Below, piece after piece: positions 9,870 to 18,667 of a stretch of DNA of 64,000 nt; within the stretch, counting starts at the first letter, position 1; each line of letters begins with the position of its first letter. A program made the position numbers and the translations under genes. Source of the DNA: an uncultured Clostridia bacterium (GTDB lineage: Bacteria > Bacillota > Clostridia > Christensenellales > UBA1242); NCBI GenBank assembly GCA_937893125.1, contig CALBHW010000059.1, positions 42,717 to 106,716 on the forward strand. Reading direction: 5' to 3'. The notes beneath the pieces are model-generated. The model was not told the origin of the DNA, did not search any database, and saw nothing but the letters and a program-made list of their open reading frames with translations.

Positions 9870-11681
9870 ATGGAAATAAAAGATAAGTTGAAAGATTTGC
9901 CACTCAGTCCAGGTGTTTACATTATGAAGGACAAATTTGGCAACATTATTTATATCGGAAAGGCTAAACGACTAAAAAATAGGGTTAGCCAATATTTTTT
10001 AAACAAAAATCATGCCGAAAAAGTCAAAAGTATGGTGTCGCAAGTCGCCGATTTTGATTATATTTTGACAAATAGTGAACTTGATGCGCTTGTTCTTGAA
10101 TGTAATTTAATAAAAAAACATCAACCTTTTTACAATATTTTACTCAAAGACGGCAAAAGTTATCCTTATATCAAACTCGATTTAGACGAAGATTTCCCAA
10201 AACTTGAAGTTGTTAGGAAAATCAAAAAGGGGAACGCAAAATATTTTGGACCATATTTTGGAATAAGTCCAAACGAAATCGTTTCTGCCGTAAGTTACGC
10301 TTATCCAATTCGAACTTGCGATAAAAAGATCAAGGAACACGGCAAACTTCAAAAGGGTTGCTTAAATTATGATTTAGGTATTTGCGCTGGTCCTTGTATG
10401 CATAGAATTACAAAAGAAGAATACGCAAGTTACATCCCAAAAGTGTGTGACTTTTTGTCGGGCAAGGACGACACTGTTTACAACATAATTTGCAAAAAAA
10501 TGGAACAAGCGGTTGAAGTCGAAAATTTTGAACTCGCAATTAAACTTCGCGACCTTAAATTTATGCTTGTTAAACTTCGCGAACGCGCCGTTACGGCACT
10601 CACAAAAACGGACAATATTGATGTCTTTGGAATGGCTCAAAGCGACTTTTTTGTTGTATTTTCCGTGCTTATCATAAGGCAAGGCAAGATGATGGGCTGT
10701 AAAAATTATAGTTTTGACAACTCAAACATAGACGGCGACCTTATGCTTGAATCATTTTTGACTCAATATTATCAAATAAACAAACTTTTTCCAGATAAAA
10801 TTCTTCTTCCGCTAAATGTCGACCCAGATGACGCACTTTTTAAGTCTATCAGTGCGTCGCTTGGCAAGAAGCTTGAAGTTTTGACGCCACAAAAGGGTGT
10901 GAATAAGCAACTCGTTTCGCAAGCAAACAAAAATGCGGAAGAGTATCTCAATAAAAATTGCGAGTTAAATTCAAGAAAAAAACGCAAAAGAATGGACACT
11001 TTGACCAATCTTCAAGATATTTTGGGATTAAGGAATTTGCCACTTAGGATGGAATGCTACGATATTTCAAACATCTCTGGCACAAACTCCGTGTGTAGTA
11101 TGGTCGTTTTCTTAAACGGTCTTAAAGCGTCAAAACATTATAGAAAATTTAAAATTAAAAATGTTGTAGGTCCAAACGATTTTGAGAGCTTAAAGGAAAG
11201 TATTACAAGGCGTCTCGAAAAGTTAAAAAGCGACGATATGAGCTTTTCTTCTCGTCCAGACCTTATTGTTATTGACGGCGGAAAAGGACAAATAAACACT
11301 TGTCATGACCTTATAAAATCTTACGACGAAAATATAGATGTGATAAGCTTAGCCAAAAGAGAAGAAGAAATTTTTGTTGAGGACTGCCCAGTTTCGGTTA
11401 AGCTTTCAAAAGATAGCGACGAACTCAAACTTCTTCAAAAGTTGCGTGACGAAGCCCACCACTTTGCAATAACGTTTCATAGAAGTCTAAGAAAAAAGAA
11501 ACAAATTGAGAGCGTCCTTGACGACATCGAAGGACTTGGAAAAATTAAAAAGGAAGCGCTTATCGAAAAATTTAAGAGCGTAAGAAAACTTAAAAAAGCG
11601 TCCGCGGAAGACCTTATAACTGTTAGCGGAATTACGCCTAAAATAGCGAGCGAAATAATTTCAAAACTAGAAGAATATTAA
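9870..11681 (+). CDS. uvrC: Excinuclease ABC subunit C
   Basis: UvrC makes both incisions around bulky lesions in nucleotide excision repair, working with UvrA and UvrB. The 603-residue product shows the GIY-YIG nuclease (PGVYIMKDKFGNIIYIGKAK near the N-terminus), a UVR motif around residues 195-230, and the RNase H-like nuclease core with YDISNISG, VIDGGKGQIN and SLAKREEEIF. It ends in a helix-hairpin-helix tail with DIEGLGKIKKEALI. The length is normal for the family. The start at 9870 is chosen because MEIKDKLKDLPLSPG matches family N-termini, AAGGG lies seven bases upstream, and the promoter overlaps the longer start at 9840. No uvrA or uvrB is in the window. A strong terminator follows. 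Confidence 0.97.
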   Translation: MEIKDKLKDLPLSPGVYIMKDKFGNIIYIGKAKRLKNRVSQYFLNKNHAEKVKSMVSQVADFDYILTNSELDALVLECNLIKKHQPFYNILLKDGKSYPYIKLDLDEDFPKLEVVRKIKKGNAKYFGPYFGISPNEIVSAVSYAYPIRTCDKKIKEHGKLQKGCLNYDLGICAGPCMHRITKEEYASYIPKVCDFLSGKDDTVYNIICKKMEQAVEVENFELAIKLRDLKFMLVKLRERAVTALTKTDNIDVFGMAQSDFFVVFSVLIIRQGKMMGCKNYSFDNSNIDGDLMLESFLTQYYQINKLFPDKILLPLNVDPDDALFKSISASLGKKLEVLTPQKGVNKQLVSQANKNAEEYLNKNCELNSRKKRKRMDTLTNLQDILGLRNLPLRMECYDISNISGTNSVCSMVVFLNGLKASKHYRKFKIKNVVGPNDFESLKESITRRLEKLKSDDMSFSSRPDLIVIDGGKGQINTCHDLIKSYDENIDVISLAKREEEIFVEDCPVSVKLSKDSDELKLLQKLRDEAHHFAITFHRSLRKKKQIESVLDDIEGLGKIKKEALIEKFKSVRKLKKASAEDLITVSGITPKIASEIISKLEEY

Positions 11682-11710
11682 AAACTTGTCCAAACTGTTT
11701 TAATTTAGAG

Positions 11711-11749
11711 CCTAAACGCATAAAAATAACTATGCGTTTAGGTTTTTTT
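11711..11749 (+). terminator. uvrC terminator, overlapping the next start codon
   Basis: CCTAAACGCATA and TATGCGTTTAGG form a perfect 12-bp stem around an 8-base loop, followed by seven T residues. The ATG of the next ORF lies in the right arm at 11732. Confidence 0.85.
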
Positions 11750-12772
11750 AAGTCTAAAAAGTTTCATAGCGCTTTTTGGAGCGTGGTTTTTTGCATGGGA
11801 TTTGTGTGCTTTTTGATATTTATGCCCTTGGTTGTTTTTAATGAATCAAATTATAAGTTGAATATAAATAAAATCTATGAAAGTTCAGATAGCCCCAAAT
11901 GCGTCTTAAATTTATTTCATATTGAGACCTTTGAAGGCGGAAGTTTTAGTCGCGGAAAATATCTTGAAAGGCAAGCAAGTAAGTTTAATAAACAATTCAA
12001 AAATTGCTACATTGTTGTAAAAACTTTGTCTTTACACGAACTTGAAATGAACTTGGCGGACAATAATAAAGCGGACATCTATTCTTTTTCATGCGGAGCG
12101 GGGGCTTATATCGCGGGGCTACTTAAAGAGCTTGATAAAAACAATAATACTCGTGACGACCTTAAAGACTATGGCAAAATAGGCGGAAAACTGCTCGCTT
12201 ATCCATACATTTTATCAGGTTATGTCTTGTTTTCTTATGACAATTTGGCGGGCGAAGATGAAAGGCTAGACGATTTAGTCAAGACAAAAAAGGTGGGCAA
12301 AAAAGAGTATGTTGGGTTAAGTCTCAGTAGTGGAACACAAGGACTCGAAGTTTTAAAGGTAAACAACATTTCTCTTTTAGACGCGGACGCGACAGTTTTT
12401 CCTTCGTCTTATGAAGCCTATCAAAATTTTTTAAAAAAGAAAAGTGTAAGTCTGCTTGGAACGAATAGAGATTTTGCAAGACTCAAAAACCGCGAAGAAA
12501 ATGGGGGAATTTCAGCAATAAGATACAACTATTTAGGTGGTTTTAGTGACCTTGTGCAATATGTGGGAGTGACAAAAAGCGGAAATGACTATAAAGAATA
12601 TTATAGCGACCTTTTTGCAAAATTTTTGACGACAGACAACTGCCAAAACGACCTAGCAAATTATGGGCTTTTTTCGACGAACGGAAAAAATATTTATTCG
12701 TCAGGCGATTATTTAGATTTTGAAAATGAGTTAATAAAAAGTTTAAAATCAAGAAATGTTTTTGAAAAATAA
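11732..12772 (+). CDS. Membrane-anchored periplasmic-binding-like protein
   Basis: The 346-residue protein begins with a basic stretch and one hydrophobic segment (about residues 16-36), so it is probably tethered outside the membrane by an uncleaved anchor; no lipobox is present. The body looks like an extracellular solute-binding protein of the ABC sugar type: VLNLFHIETFEGGSF at the start of the fold, a conserved-looking DIYSFSCG segment, a YPYILSGYVLFSYD region and a late NGGISAIRYNY segment. No permease or ATPase gene is nearby, so transport is not supported. The ATG at 11732 sits inside the uvrC terminator stem and lacks a clear ribosome binding site. The next in-frame ATG (residue 22) would cut into the membrane segment. 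The family assignment is from general pattern only. Confidence 0.7.
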   Translation: MRLGFFKSKKFHSAFWSVVFCMGFVCFLIFMPLVVFNESNYKLNINKIYESSDSPKCVLNLFHIETFEGGSFSRGKYLERQASKFNKQFKNCYIVVKTLSLHELEMNLADNNKADIYSFSCGAGAYIAGLLKELDKNNNTRDDLKDYGKIGGKLLAYPYILSGYVLFSYDNLAGEDERLDDLVKTKKVGKKEYVGLSLSSGTQGLEVLKVNNISLLDADATVFPSSYEAYQNFLKKKSVSLLGTNRDFARLKNREENGGISAIRYNYLGGFSDLVQYVGVTKSGNDYKEYYSDLFAKFLTTDNCQNDLANYGLFSTNGKNIYSSGDYLDFENELIKSLKSRNVFEK

Positions 12773-12804
12773 GCAAAAAAAGCTAAAAAAACATAAAAAA
12801 TAGT

Positions 12805-13707
12805 GTGAAAATTAAATATTTTTTACCAATTTTAAAAAATGAGATGCCAGAAGTTGTTGTAAGTAAAAAAAAGAAATTTAGCGAGCTTACAACTTTTGGC
12901 ATAGGTGGAAAAATCGGCGCTTACGTAAAAATAGACGACCGAAAAGTTTTGTTTAAACTTCTTAGACTTTTAAAGTTATATAGAGTCAAATATTTTATTC
13001 TTGGACGTGGAAGCAATTTGCTTGCGGGGGATACTTTTCACGACCTTTTTGTCATTCATATTAACTTTAACGAACTTTTTTGCTTTAATAACAAAATCGT
13101 GTGTGGCGCGGGGGTAAATTTATTTAGACTAAATACTTTTGCGTGCGAAAATGGACTTTCTGGACTTGAATGGAGTTATGGTATTCCTGGTAGTGTTGGT
13201 GGGGCTGTTTATGGAAATGCGGGAAGTTTTGGCGGAGAAATGGGAAAAGTTGTACAATATGTTTATTACACGGACGGGGAACATTTATATAGAAAAAGCG
13301 GAGAAGAGTTAAATTTTAGCTATAGAAAAAGTTATTTTTCTAATAAAAACTATGTTATTTTGCGTGTTGTTTTAAATTTATCATCGAAAGAAAAAGAAGA
13401 AATAAAAATGTTGTGCGAAAATAATTTTGAAAAGAAAAAGGCTCTTCAACCATACGAAAAAAGAAGTGCGGGAAGTGTTTTTAAAAGACCGCTTGGTACT
13501 TTTGCGCCCATTTTAATTGAAAAGTGTAATTTGAAAGGTTTAATTATGGGGGACGCTCAAATTTCCACAAAACATTGTGGATTTATTGTAAATTTAAACG
13601 GAAATGCCAAATTTAGAGATGTTTACTCGCTTTTAAAACGCACAAAAAGAGTGGTTTTTAGAGAGTTTAAAGTTAAACTTGAAGAAGAGATTGTTATTTT
13701 AAAATGA
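12805..13707 (+). CDS. murB: UDP-N-acetylenolpyruvoylglucosamine reductase
   Basis: MurB reduces UDP-GlcNAc-enolpyruvate to UDP-MurNAc with NADPH and FAD, the second committed step of peptidoglycan synthesis in the cytoplasm. The 300-residue sequence has the FAD-binding motifs TTFGIGG and LGRGSNLLAG, then GIPGSVGGAVYGNAGSFGGE, the substrate-binding YRKSYF, and the proton-donor serine in RSAGSVFKRP. KGLIMGDAQISTKHCGFIVN follows, and a C-terminal EEE precedes IVIL. The start is GTG at 12805, giving MKIKYF; no strong binding site is seen, and an ATG at 12844 is an alternative. The gene lies 32 bases after the solute-binding-like gene. Confidence 0.95.
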   Translation: MKIKYFLPILKNEMPEVVVSKKKKFSELTTFGIGGKIGAYVKIDDRKVLFKLLRLLKLYRVKYFILGRGSNLLAGDTFHDLFVIHINFNELFCFNNKIVCGAGVNLFRLNTFACENGLSGLEWSYGIPGSVGGAVYGNAGSFGGEMGKVVQYVYYTDGEHLYRKSGEELNFSYRKSYFSNKNYVILRVVLNLSSKEKEEIKMLCENNFEKKKALQPYEKRSAGSVFKRPLGTFAPILIEKCNLKGLIMGDAQISTKHCGFIVNLNGNAKFRDVYSLLKRTKRVVFREFKVKLEEEIVILK

Positions 13708-13764
13708 AAAGATTTTAGTGTTCTAAAAAACACATAAAAAATTGTGAAAAGTATTGCATATTTT

Positions 13765-13793
13765 AGGACAAAATAAAAAATAAATGATATAAT
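13765..13793 (+). promoter_or_regulatory. Promoter of whiA
   Basis: A perfect extended -10 TGATATAAT (13785-13793) is paired with AGGACA at 17 bases spacing, leaving a leader of about 70 bases. Confidence 0.6.
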
Positions 13794-13868
13794 GCTTACA
13801 ATGGAAAGGTGTGAGCCTAAATTTTGCGTGGCGTGATTTTTTAGGTTGGGGCACATTTAAGGAGAAGT

Positions 13869-14849
13869 ATGTCGTTTGCACATGAAGTTAAACAAGAAGT
13901 TTTAAACGCAAATATCGAAAATGAGTGCTGTAAATTAGCGTTTTTGTCGGCTGTCATTCATTCTTGCGGGGAACTAATTAAGCGTGGGAAAGATATTTTT
14001 GTCGTGCTTAAAACGGATATGGAAGAATTGTTCCCAAAGGTAAATGAATGTTTGTCTACGCTTTATGGCGAAAAAGCGACGATTGAAAGGGATGAAGATA
14101 ACAATATAAATAAACTCGACCGCTTTATTATAACTCTCCCAATAAATGTCACAAAAAGGATTCTTTTTGACTGCGGGATTGCAAAATTTAATCTTGACAA
14201 CGAATTTTCGCTTTGGGTGGGTTTGGACGAGCATATTTTGGAAAGTGAATGTTGTGAGAGAAGTTATGTTAAGGGCGTTTTTGCGACCGCTTCTACTTCA
14301 AATATTGTTTTAAACGACGAAAAGGGCAAAAATAGAACTTTTAGCGGTTATCATTGGGAATTTAATTTTGTTGATGAGCGTTTTTGTGATGACTTTTCAA
14401 GTTTGCTTTTTAAACTCGGCATAACGAACAAAAAAAGTAAGCGAAAAAATCTCTTTGTTTTGTACATAAAAGAAGCGGACAAGGTTAGTGACCTTTTTGC
14501 GCTTGTTGGTGCGTACAAAGGGCTTCTTAGACTTCAAAATGAAATGGCAATCCGCGAAGTGAGAAACAACATAAATAGGCAAAACAATTGTTTGAACGCA
14601 AATATAACTAAGACTGTAAATGCGAGTCTAAGGCAAGTTAACGCAATAAACAAAATCCAAGACACAATAGGGTTTGAAAGTTTGCCAGCCAATTTGCGCG
14701 AACTTTGTCTTGTGCGTCTTGCGAATCCCGAAGAGTCGCTTGACAACTTGACAAAACTGCTTTCAACTACTATAACTAAAAGTGGCATAAACCACCAGTT
14801 TAATAGGTTAATAAAAATAGCAGATAAAATTGAAAACAATAAATTGTAA
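13869..14849 (+). CDS. whiA: WhiA-family DNA-binding protein
   Basis: The 326-residue protein starts MSFAHEVKQEV after a TAAGGAGAAG binding site, typical of WhiA. The N-terminal two thirds correspond to the homing-endonuclease-like fold, with YVKGVFATAS followed by GYHWEFNF. The C-terminus carries the WhiA helix-turn-helix (SLRQVNAINKIQ onward, then LANPEESLDNLTKLL). In actinobacteria WhiA controls sporulation division genes; in Firmicutes it binds the chromosome and influences cell division and segregation. It usually follows rapZ and yvcK; here neither is next to it, and the upstream neighbour is murB. It precedes dnaE and pfkA. Confidence 0.95.
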   Translation: MSFAHEVKQEVLNANIENECCKLAFLSAVIHSCGELIKRGKDIFVVLKTDMEELFPKVNECLSTLYGEKATIERDEDNNINKLDRFIITLPINVTKRILFDCGIAKFNLDNEFSLWVGLDEHILESECCERSYVKGVFATASTSNIVLNDEKGKNRTFSGYHWEFNFVDERFCDDFSSLLFKLGITNKKSKRKNLFVLYIKEADKVSDLFALVGAYKGLLRLQNEMAIREVRNNINRQNNCLNANITKTVNASLRQVNAINKIQDTIGFESLPANLRELCLVRLANPEESLDNLTKLLSTTITKSGINHQFNRLIKIADKIENNKL

Positions 14850-14953
14850 AACTCGAAAATCAAACCAAAAGCAATTTGTTTGGCTATTTTACTTTATAAA
14901 AAACCAGTTTAAAATTGTTTATGTTTTGTGGGGAGCTTAGCAAAACTAAAACT

Positions 14954-14962
14954 TGATATAAA
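14954..14962 (+). promoter_or_regulatory. Extended -10 promoter of dnaE
   Basis: TGATATAAA lies 32 bases before the dnaE ATG, with the binding site GAAGGGCG between. Confidence 0.5.
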
Positions 14963-14994
14963 AAACAAGTTAGAAAATCAAAAGAAGGGCGAAA

Positions 14995-17900
14995 ATGAAG
15001 AATTTTGTGCATTTGCATATCCATACCGAATATAGTTTGCTTGACGGAGCGGCAAAAGTTAAGGACCTTGTAAAAACTGTAAAGGAACAAGGGGCGAACG
15101 CTGTCGCTATAACTGACCACGGGACAATGGCGGGTGCGCTTGTTTTTTTTGCCGAATGCTACAAAAACGGAATTAAGCCTATTATCGGGTGCGAGTTTTA
15201 TGTCGCAATGGATAGGACATATAAGCAAGGGAAACCGGACAACGGACATTTGATTTTGATTGCAAAAAACAACGAAGGCTATCACAATCTTTTAAAACTC
15301 AACGCTATTGCGGCGAAAGAAGGGTTTTATTATAAGCCAAGAATTGACTATGATGTCTTGGAACAACACTCAAAAGGACTTATTTGCCTTTCTGCTTGTC
15401 TTGCGGGACACATTCCACAATATCTTTTGAAAAGAGAATTTGACGAAGCATATAAGTTGGGACTTAGGCTCAAAAATATGTTTGATGAAGGTGATTTTTA
15501 CATTGAACTTCAAAATCACCACTTGCCAGAACAAATGGAAATTTTGGAGCCACTAAATGAACTAGCAAAAAAACTCGGTGTTAAGACGGTCGCCACAAAT
15601 GACGCTCACTACATTAAGCGCGAGGATGCCGAAATGCAAGATGTTTTGATGTGTATCCAGATGGGAAAATTTCTTGACGATACGGATAGGCTTCGTTTTT
15701 CAACCGACGAATTTTATGTAAAGACGCGAGAAGAAATGGAAGAAGTTTTAGGCGCGTACCCAGAAGCGCTTGATACAACACAAGAAATTGCGGACAAGTG
15801 TTTTGTCACAATTAAGGCAAAGTCTCATAAGGATATCCCTAATCTTCCTGACAATTGCACCTTGCGTGACAATGAAAACTTTATTCCAAAATACACAGTT
15901 GAAGGAATGACAACTTACGAATTTCTTAAAAAACTTTGCTATGACGGCTTGAAAGATAGATATCCTGTTATTACGCCAGAAATTCAAAAAAGGGCGGACT
16001 ATGAACTTGATATTATTAGGGAGCAAGGCTTTGTCGAGTACTTCCTTGTTGTTTGGGACTATATAAACTACGCTAGACAACACAATATTCCAGTTGGCCC
16101 TGGGCGTGGAAGTGGGGCGGGAAGTATTGTTGCGTACACGAGCGGAATTACGCGTGTTGACCCTATTAAATATAACCTTCTTTTTGAAAGATTTATTCAC
16201 CGTGAACGTGTTTCGATGCCCGATTTCGACGTCGACTTTTGTTATGATAGAAGACCAGAAGTTATTGAGTATGCGAAGAGAAAATATGGAAAAGACAATG
16301 TCGCTTATATTGGCACATTTGGTACGATGGCTGCCAAAAACGCCATTCGTGATGTTGCAAGAGTACTTAGATTTCCGCTTGCTGAAGTGGGAAAAATTTG
16401 CAAGGAAATCCCAGCAAAACTTCCAGAAGGCATAAAAAAGCCACCTGTTTTGAAATATTATTTTGGAAGAACGGGCAAGGAAGAAGATGAAAAATATATT
16501 ATTCCAACACTCAAAAAACTTTATGATGAGGACGACCGCGTAAAACGAGTTATCGATATGTCAATTAAACTTGAAGGTATGCCAAGGCAGACTTCAACAC
16601 ACGCGTGCGGAATTTTGATTGCTCCAGAACCAGTTGACACATATGTTCCACTTTTAAGAAACGGCGAAGAAATTGCGACCCAATATTCGATGATTGAGCT
16701 CGAAGATTTGGGACTTCTTAAAATGGACTTTTTGGGACTTAGGACTCTTACTGATATTGATAAGGCGCTTAAACTTATAAAACGAATCCATAATGTCGAT
16801 ATAGACTTTTACAATATGGAATATAACGACGCAAATGTCTTTAAACTCATTTCGTCGGGGAACACGGATGCCATTTTCCAACTTGAAGGTGGAGGCATGA
16901 AGTCCTTTATGAAAAAGTTGAAGCCCGACAACTTGGAAGATATTATCGCTGGAATTTCTCTTTATCGTCCAGGCCCTATGAAATATATTGATTCATATGT
17001 TAAAAACAAACACAATCCAGCGGGGATAAAATATGACCATCCATGTTTAAAACCTATTCTTGAAGCAACATATGGAATTATTGTTTATCAAGAGCAAGTT
17101 ATGCAGATTGTTCAAGCAATGGCGGGATATTCGCTAGGGCAAGCCGATATGGTTCGTCGTATTATGGGTAAGAAAAAGGTCGAAAAAATGGCTGCCGAAA
17201 AAGAAAAATTTATTTATGGCTGGCAAGACCCTAAAGGTGAAAAGAGTATTGAAGGTGCATTAAAACGCGGAGTTCCAGAAGATATTGCAAGAAAAGTCTT
17301 TGCGGATATGGAAGATTTCGCAAAATACGCTTTCAACAAATCTCACGCTGCTGCATATGCCTATTTATCCTATCAAACGGCGTACTTAAAGTGCTATTAT
17401 GAAGTCGAATTTATTGTTGCGGTTTTGAATAATAGAATCACATCAATCGACGAAATTAAAAAATATATCATTTATGCGCGCGGGCAAGGAATAGAAGTTT
17501 TGCCACCAGACATCAATAAATCAGAAACATATTTTAGCGTTGAAGACGGCAAAATTCGTTTTGGTCTTGCGGCGATTAAAAATGTGGGAATTGGTGTCGT
17601 TGAAGAAATAATTAAAGATAGAGAAGAACGCGGAAATTATACAGATTTACACGACTTTGTGGAAAGAACGCAAACAAAGGGCGTAAATAAGCGTTGTATT
17701 GAAAGCCTGATTTTGGCAGGCGCTTTCGATGGCTTCGGGGCGCATAGGTCGCAACTTATGAGCGTCTATGAAAGTGTTATTGAAGTCGTTGCAAAGGACA
17801 TTAAGAATAGGGCAACAGGTCAATTTAGTTTGTTTGACGATATGTCAATGGTGTCCACTAAAAAAGTTAAACTTCCTGAAATGGCGGAGTACACAAAGTC

Positions 17901-18597
17901 AACAAAATTAAAATTTGAAAAACAAGTTTTAGGAATGTATTTGTCGGGTCACCCACTTGACAACTATATGGACGAATTTAATAACTTTACCTTTAATGCG
18001 TCGATGATTTCAAAGGGCGATGAACAAGATGTCGAAGAAGACGAAGAAGATATGGAAAACGACCAAGTCGAAGACGATAGCGGGCTTAAAAACGAAATGC
18101 CAGTCGTTTGTGGCGGGTCGATTGAAGAAGTTAGAAAACTTTTCTCAAAATCAACCAATAAAGAAATGGCAATTGTATCAGTTGAAGACCTTTACGGGAC
18201 ATTTGAAGTTATGTTTTTCCCAAAACTTTTTGATAGATATAGGTCGCTTCTTGTCGAAGATAGCCTAATTAAAATCCACGGAAAAGTCTCTATTCGTGAC
18301 GGTGGTGACGTGACGATTTTGGCGGATAGAATTGAACCTATGGGACAACACGCTGAAGCGGAAACTCAACAAAAAGCGCACCAAAAAACATTGTATTTAA
18401 AATACGATACTCAAAATGGAATTGTTCACAATAATGTGCTTGCAATTTTGAAAAGTTATCCAGGCAATGTGCCCGTCATCGTAAAATGCACATACTACAA
18501 TAGAGCGTTTAAGTTGGGGGTAAGTATTTCGGTGAGTGACCTTCTTATGACGGAACTTTATTCTCTTCTTGATGAAGAAAATATAAAGTTGATTTAG
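14995..18597 (+). CDS. dnaE: DNA polymerase III subunit alpha (DnaE1 type)
   Basis: This replicative polymerase has 1200 residues. The N-terminal PHP domain is intact in its metal-binding motifs (HLHIHTEYSLLDG, ITDHGTMAG, GCEFYV, TNDAHY). The palm carries GPGRGSGAGS and the catalytic PDFDVDF (D410, D412). These are followed by SFMKKLKPDN, YRPGPM, the fingers motif QEQVMQI, a helix-hairpin-helix region (VLPPDINKS onward) and an OB-fold domain around residues 1045-1120. The length fits DnaE rather than PolC. An unusual acidic stretch (about residues 1008-1032, DVEEDEEDMENDQVEDD) sits between the tandem HhH part and the OB fold. In Firmicutes DnaE either extends primers beside PolC or is the main polymerase; the window does not settle which. 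Confidence 0.97.
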   Translation: MKNFVHLHIHTEYSLLDGAAKVKDLVKTVKEQGANAVAITDHGTMAGALVFFAECYKNGIKPIIGCEFYVAMDRTYKQGKPDNGHLILIAKNNEGYHNLLKLNAIAAKEGFYYKPRIDYDVLEQHSKGLICLSACLAGHIPQYLLKREFDEAYKLGLRLKNMFDEGDFYIELQNHHLPEQMEILEPLNELAKKLGVKTVATNDAHYIKREDAEMQDVLMCIQMGKFLDDTDRLRFSTDEFYVKTREEMEEVLGAYPEALDTTQEIADKCFVTIKAKSHKDIPNLPDNCTLRDNENFIPKYTVEGMTTYEFLKKLCYDGLKDRYPVITPEIQKRADYELDIIREQGFVEYFLVVWDYINYARQHNIPVGPGRGSGAGSIVAYTSGITRVDPIKYNLLFERFIHRERVSMPDFDVDFCYDRRPEVIEYAKRKYGKDNVAYIGTFGTMAAKNAIRDVARVLRFPLAEVGKICKEIPAKLPEGIKKPPVLKYYFGRTGKEEDEKYIIPTLKKLYDEDDRVKRVIDMSIKLEGMPRQTSTHACGILIAPEPVDTYVPLLRNGEEIATQYSMIELEDLGLLKMDFLGLRTLTDIDKALKLIKRIHNVDIDFYNMEYNDANVFKLISSGNTDAIFQLEGGGMKSFMKKLKPDNLEDIIAGISLYRPGPMKYIDSYVKNKHNPAGIKYDHPCLKPILEATYGIIVYQEQVMQIVQAMAGYSLGQADMVRRIMGKKKVEKMAAEKEKFIYGWQDPKGEKSIEGALKRGVPEDIARKVFADMEDFAKYAFNKSHAAAYAYLSYQTAYLKCYYEVEFIVAVLNNRITSIDEIKKYIIYARGQGIEVLPPDINKSETYFSVEDGKIRFGLAAIKNVGIGVVEEIIKDREERGNYTDLHDFVERTQTKGVNKRCIESLILAGAFDGFGAHRSQLMSVYESVIEVVAKDIKNRATGQFSLFDDMSMVSTKKVKLPEMAEYTKSTKLKFEKQVLGMYLSGHPLDNYMDEFNNFTFNASMISKGDEQDVEEDEEDMENDQVEDDSGLKNEMPVVCGGSIEEVRKLFSKSTNKEMAIVSVEDLYGTFEVMFFPKLFDRYRSLLVEDSLIKIHGKVSIRDGGDVTILADRIEPMGQHAEAETQQKAHQKTLYLKYDTQNGIVHNNVLAILKSYPGNVPVIVKCTYYNRAFKLGVSISVSDLLMTELYSLLDEENIKLI

Positions 18598-18667
18598 CGT
18601 GCTTACTTAATAAATAATATTGTTTAAATAAAATTTTTCTAGGAAATAGTTAAAAAGGAAAGAGAAA

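Noticed and set aside
14884..15285. 133-codon minus-strand ORF over the start of dnaE
   Set aside because: It overlaps the strongly coding N-terminus of dnaE, has no ribosome binding site and encodes no recognisable pattern.
15748..16200. 150-codon minus-strand ORF inside dnaE
   Set aside because: It is an antisense shadow of the conserved polymerase core; long shadow frames are expected in such genes.
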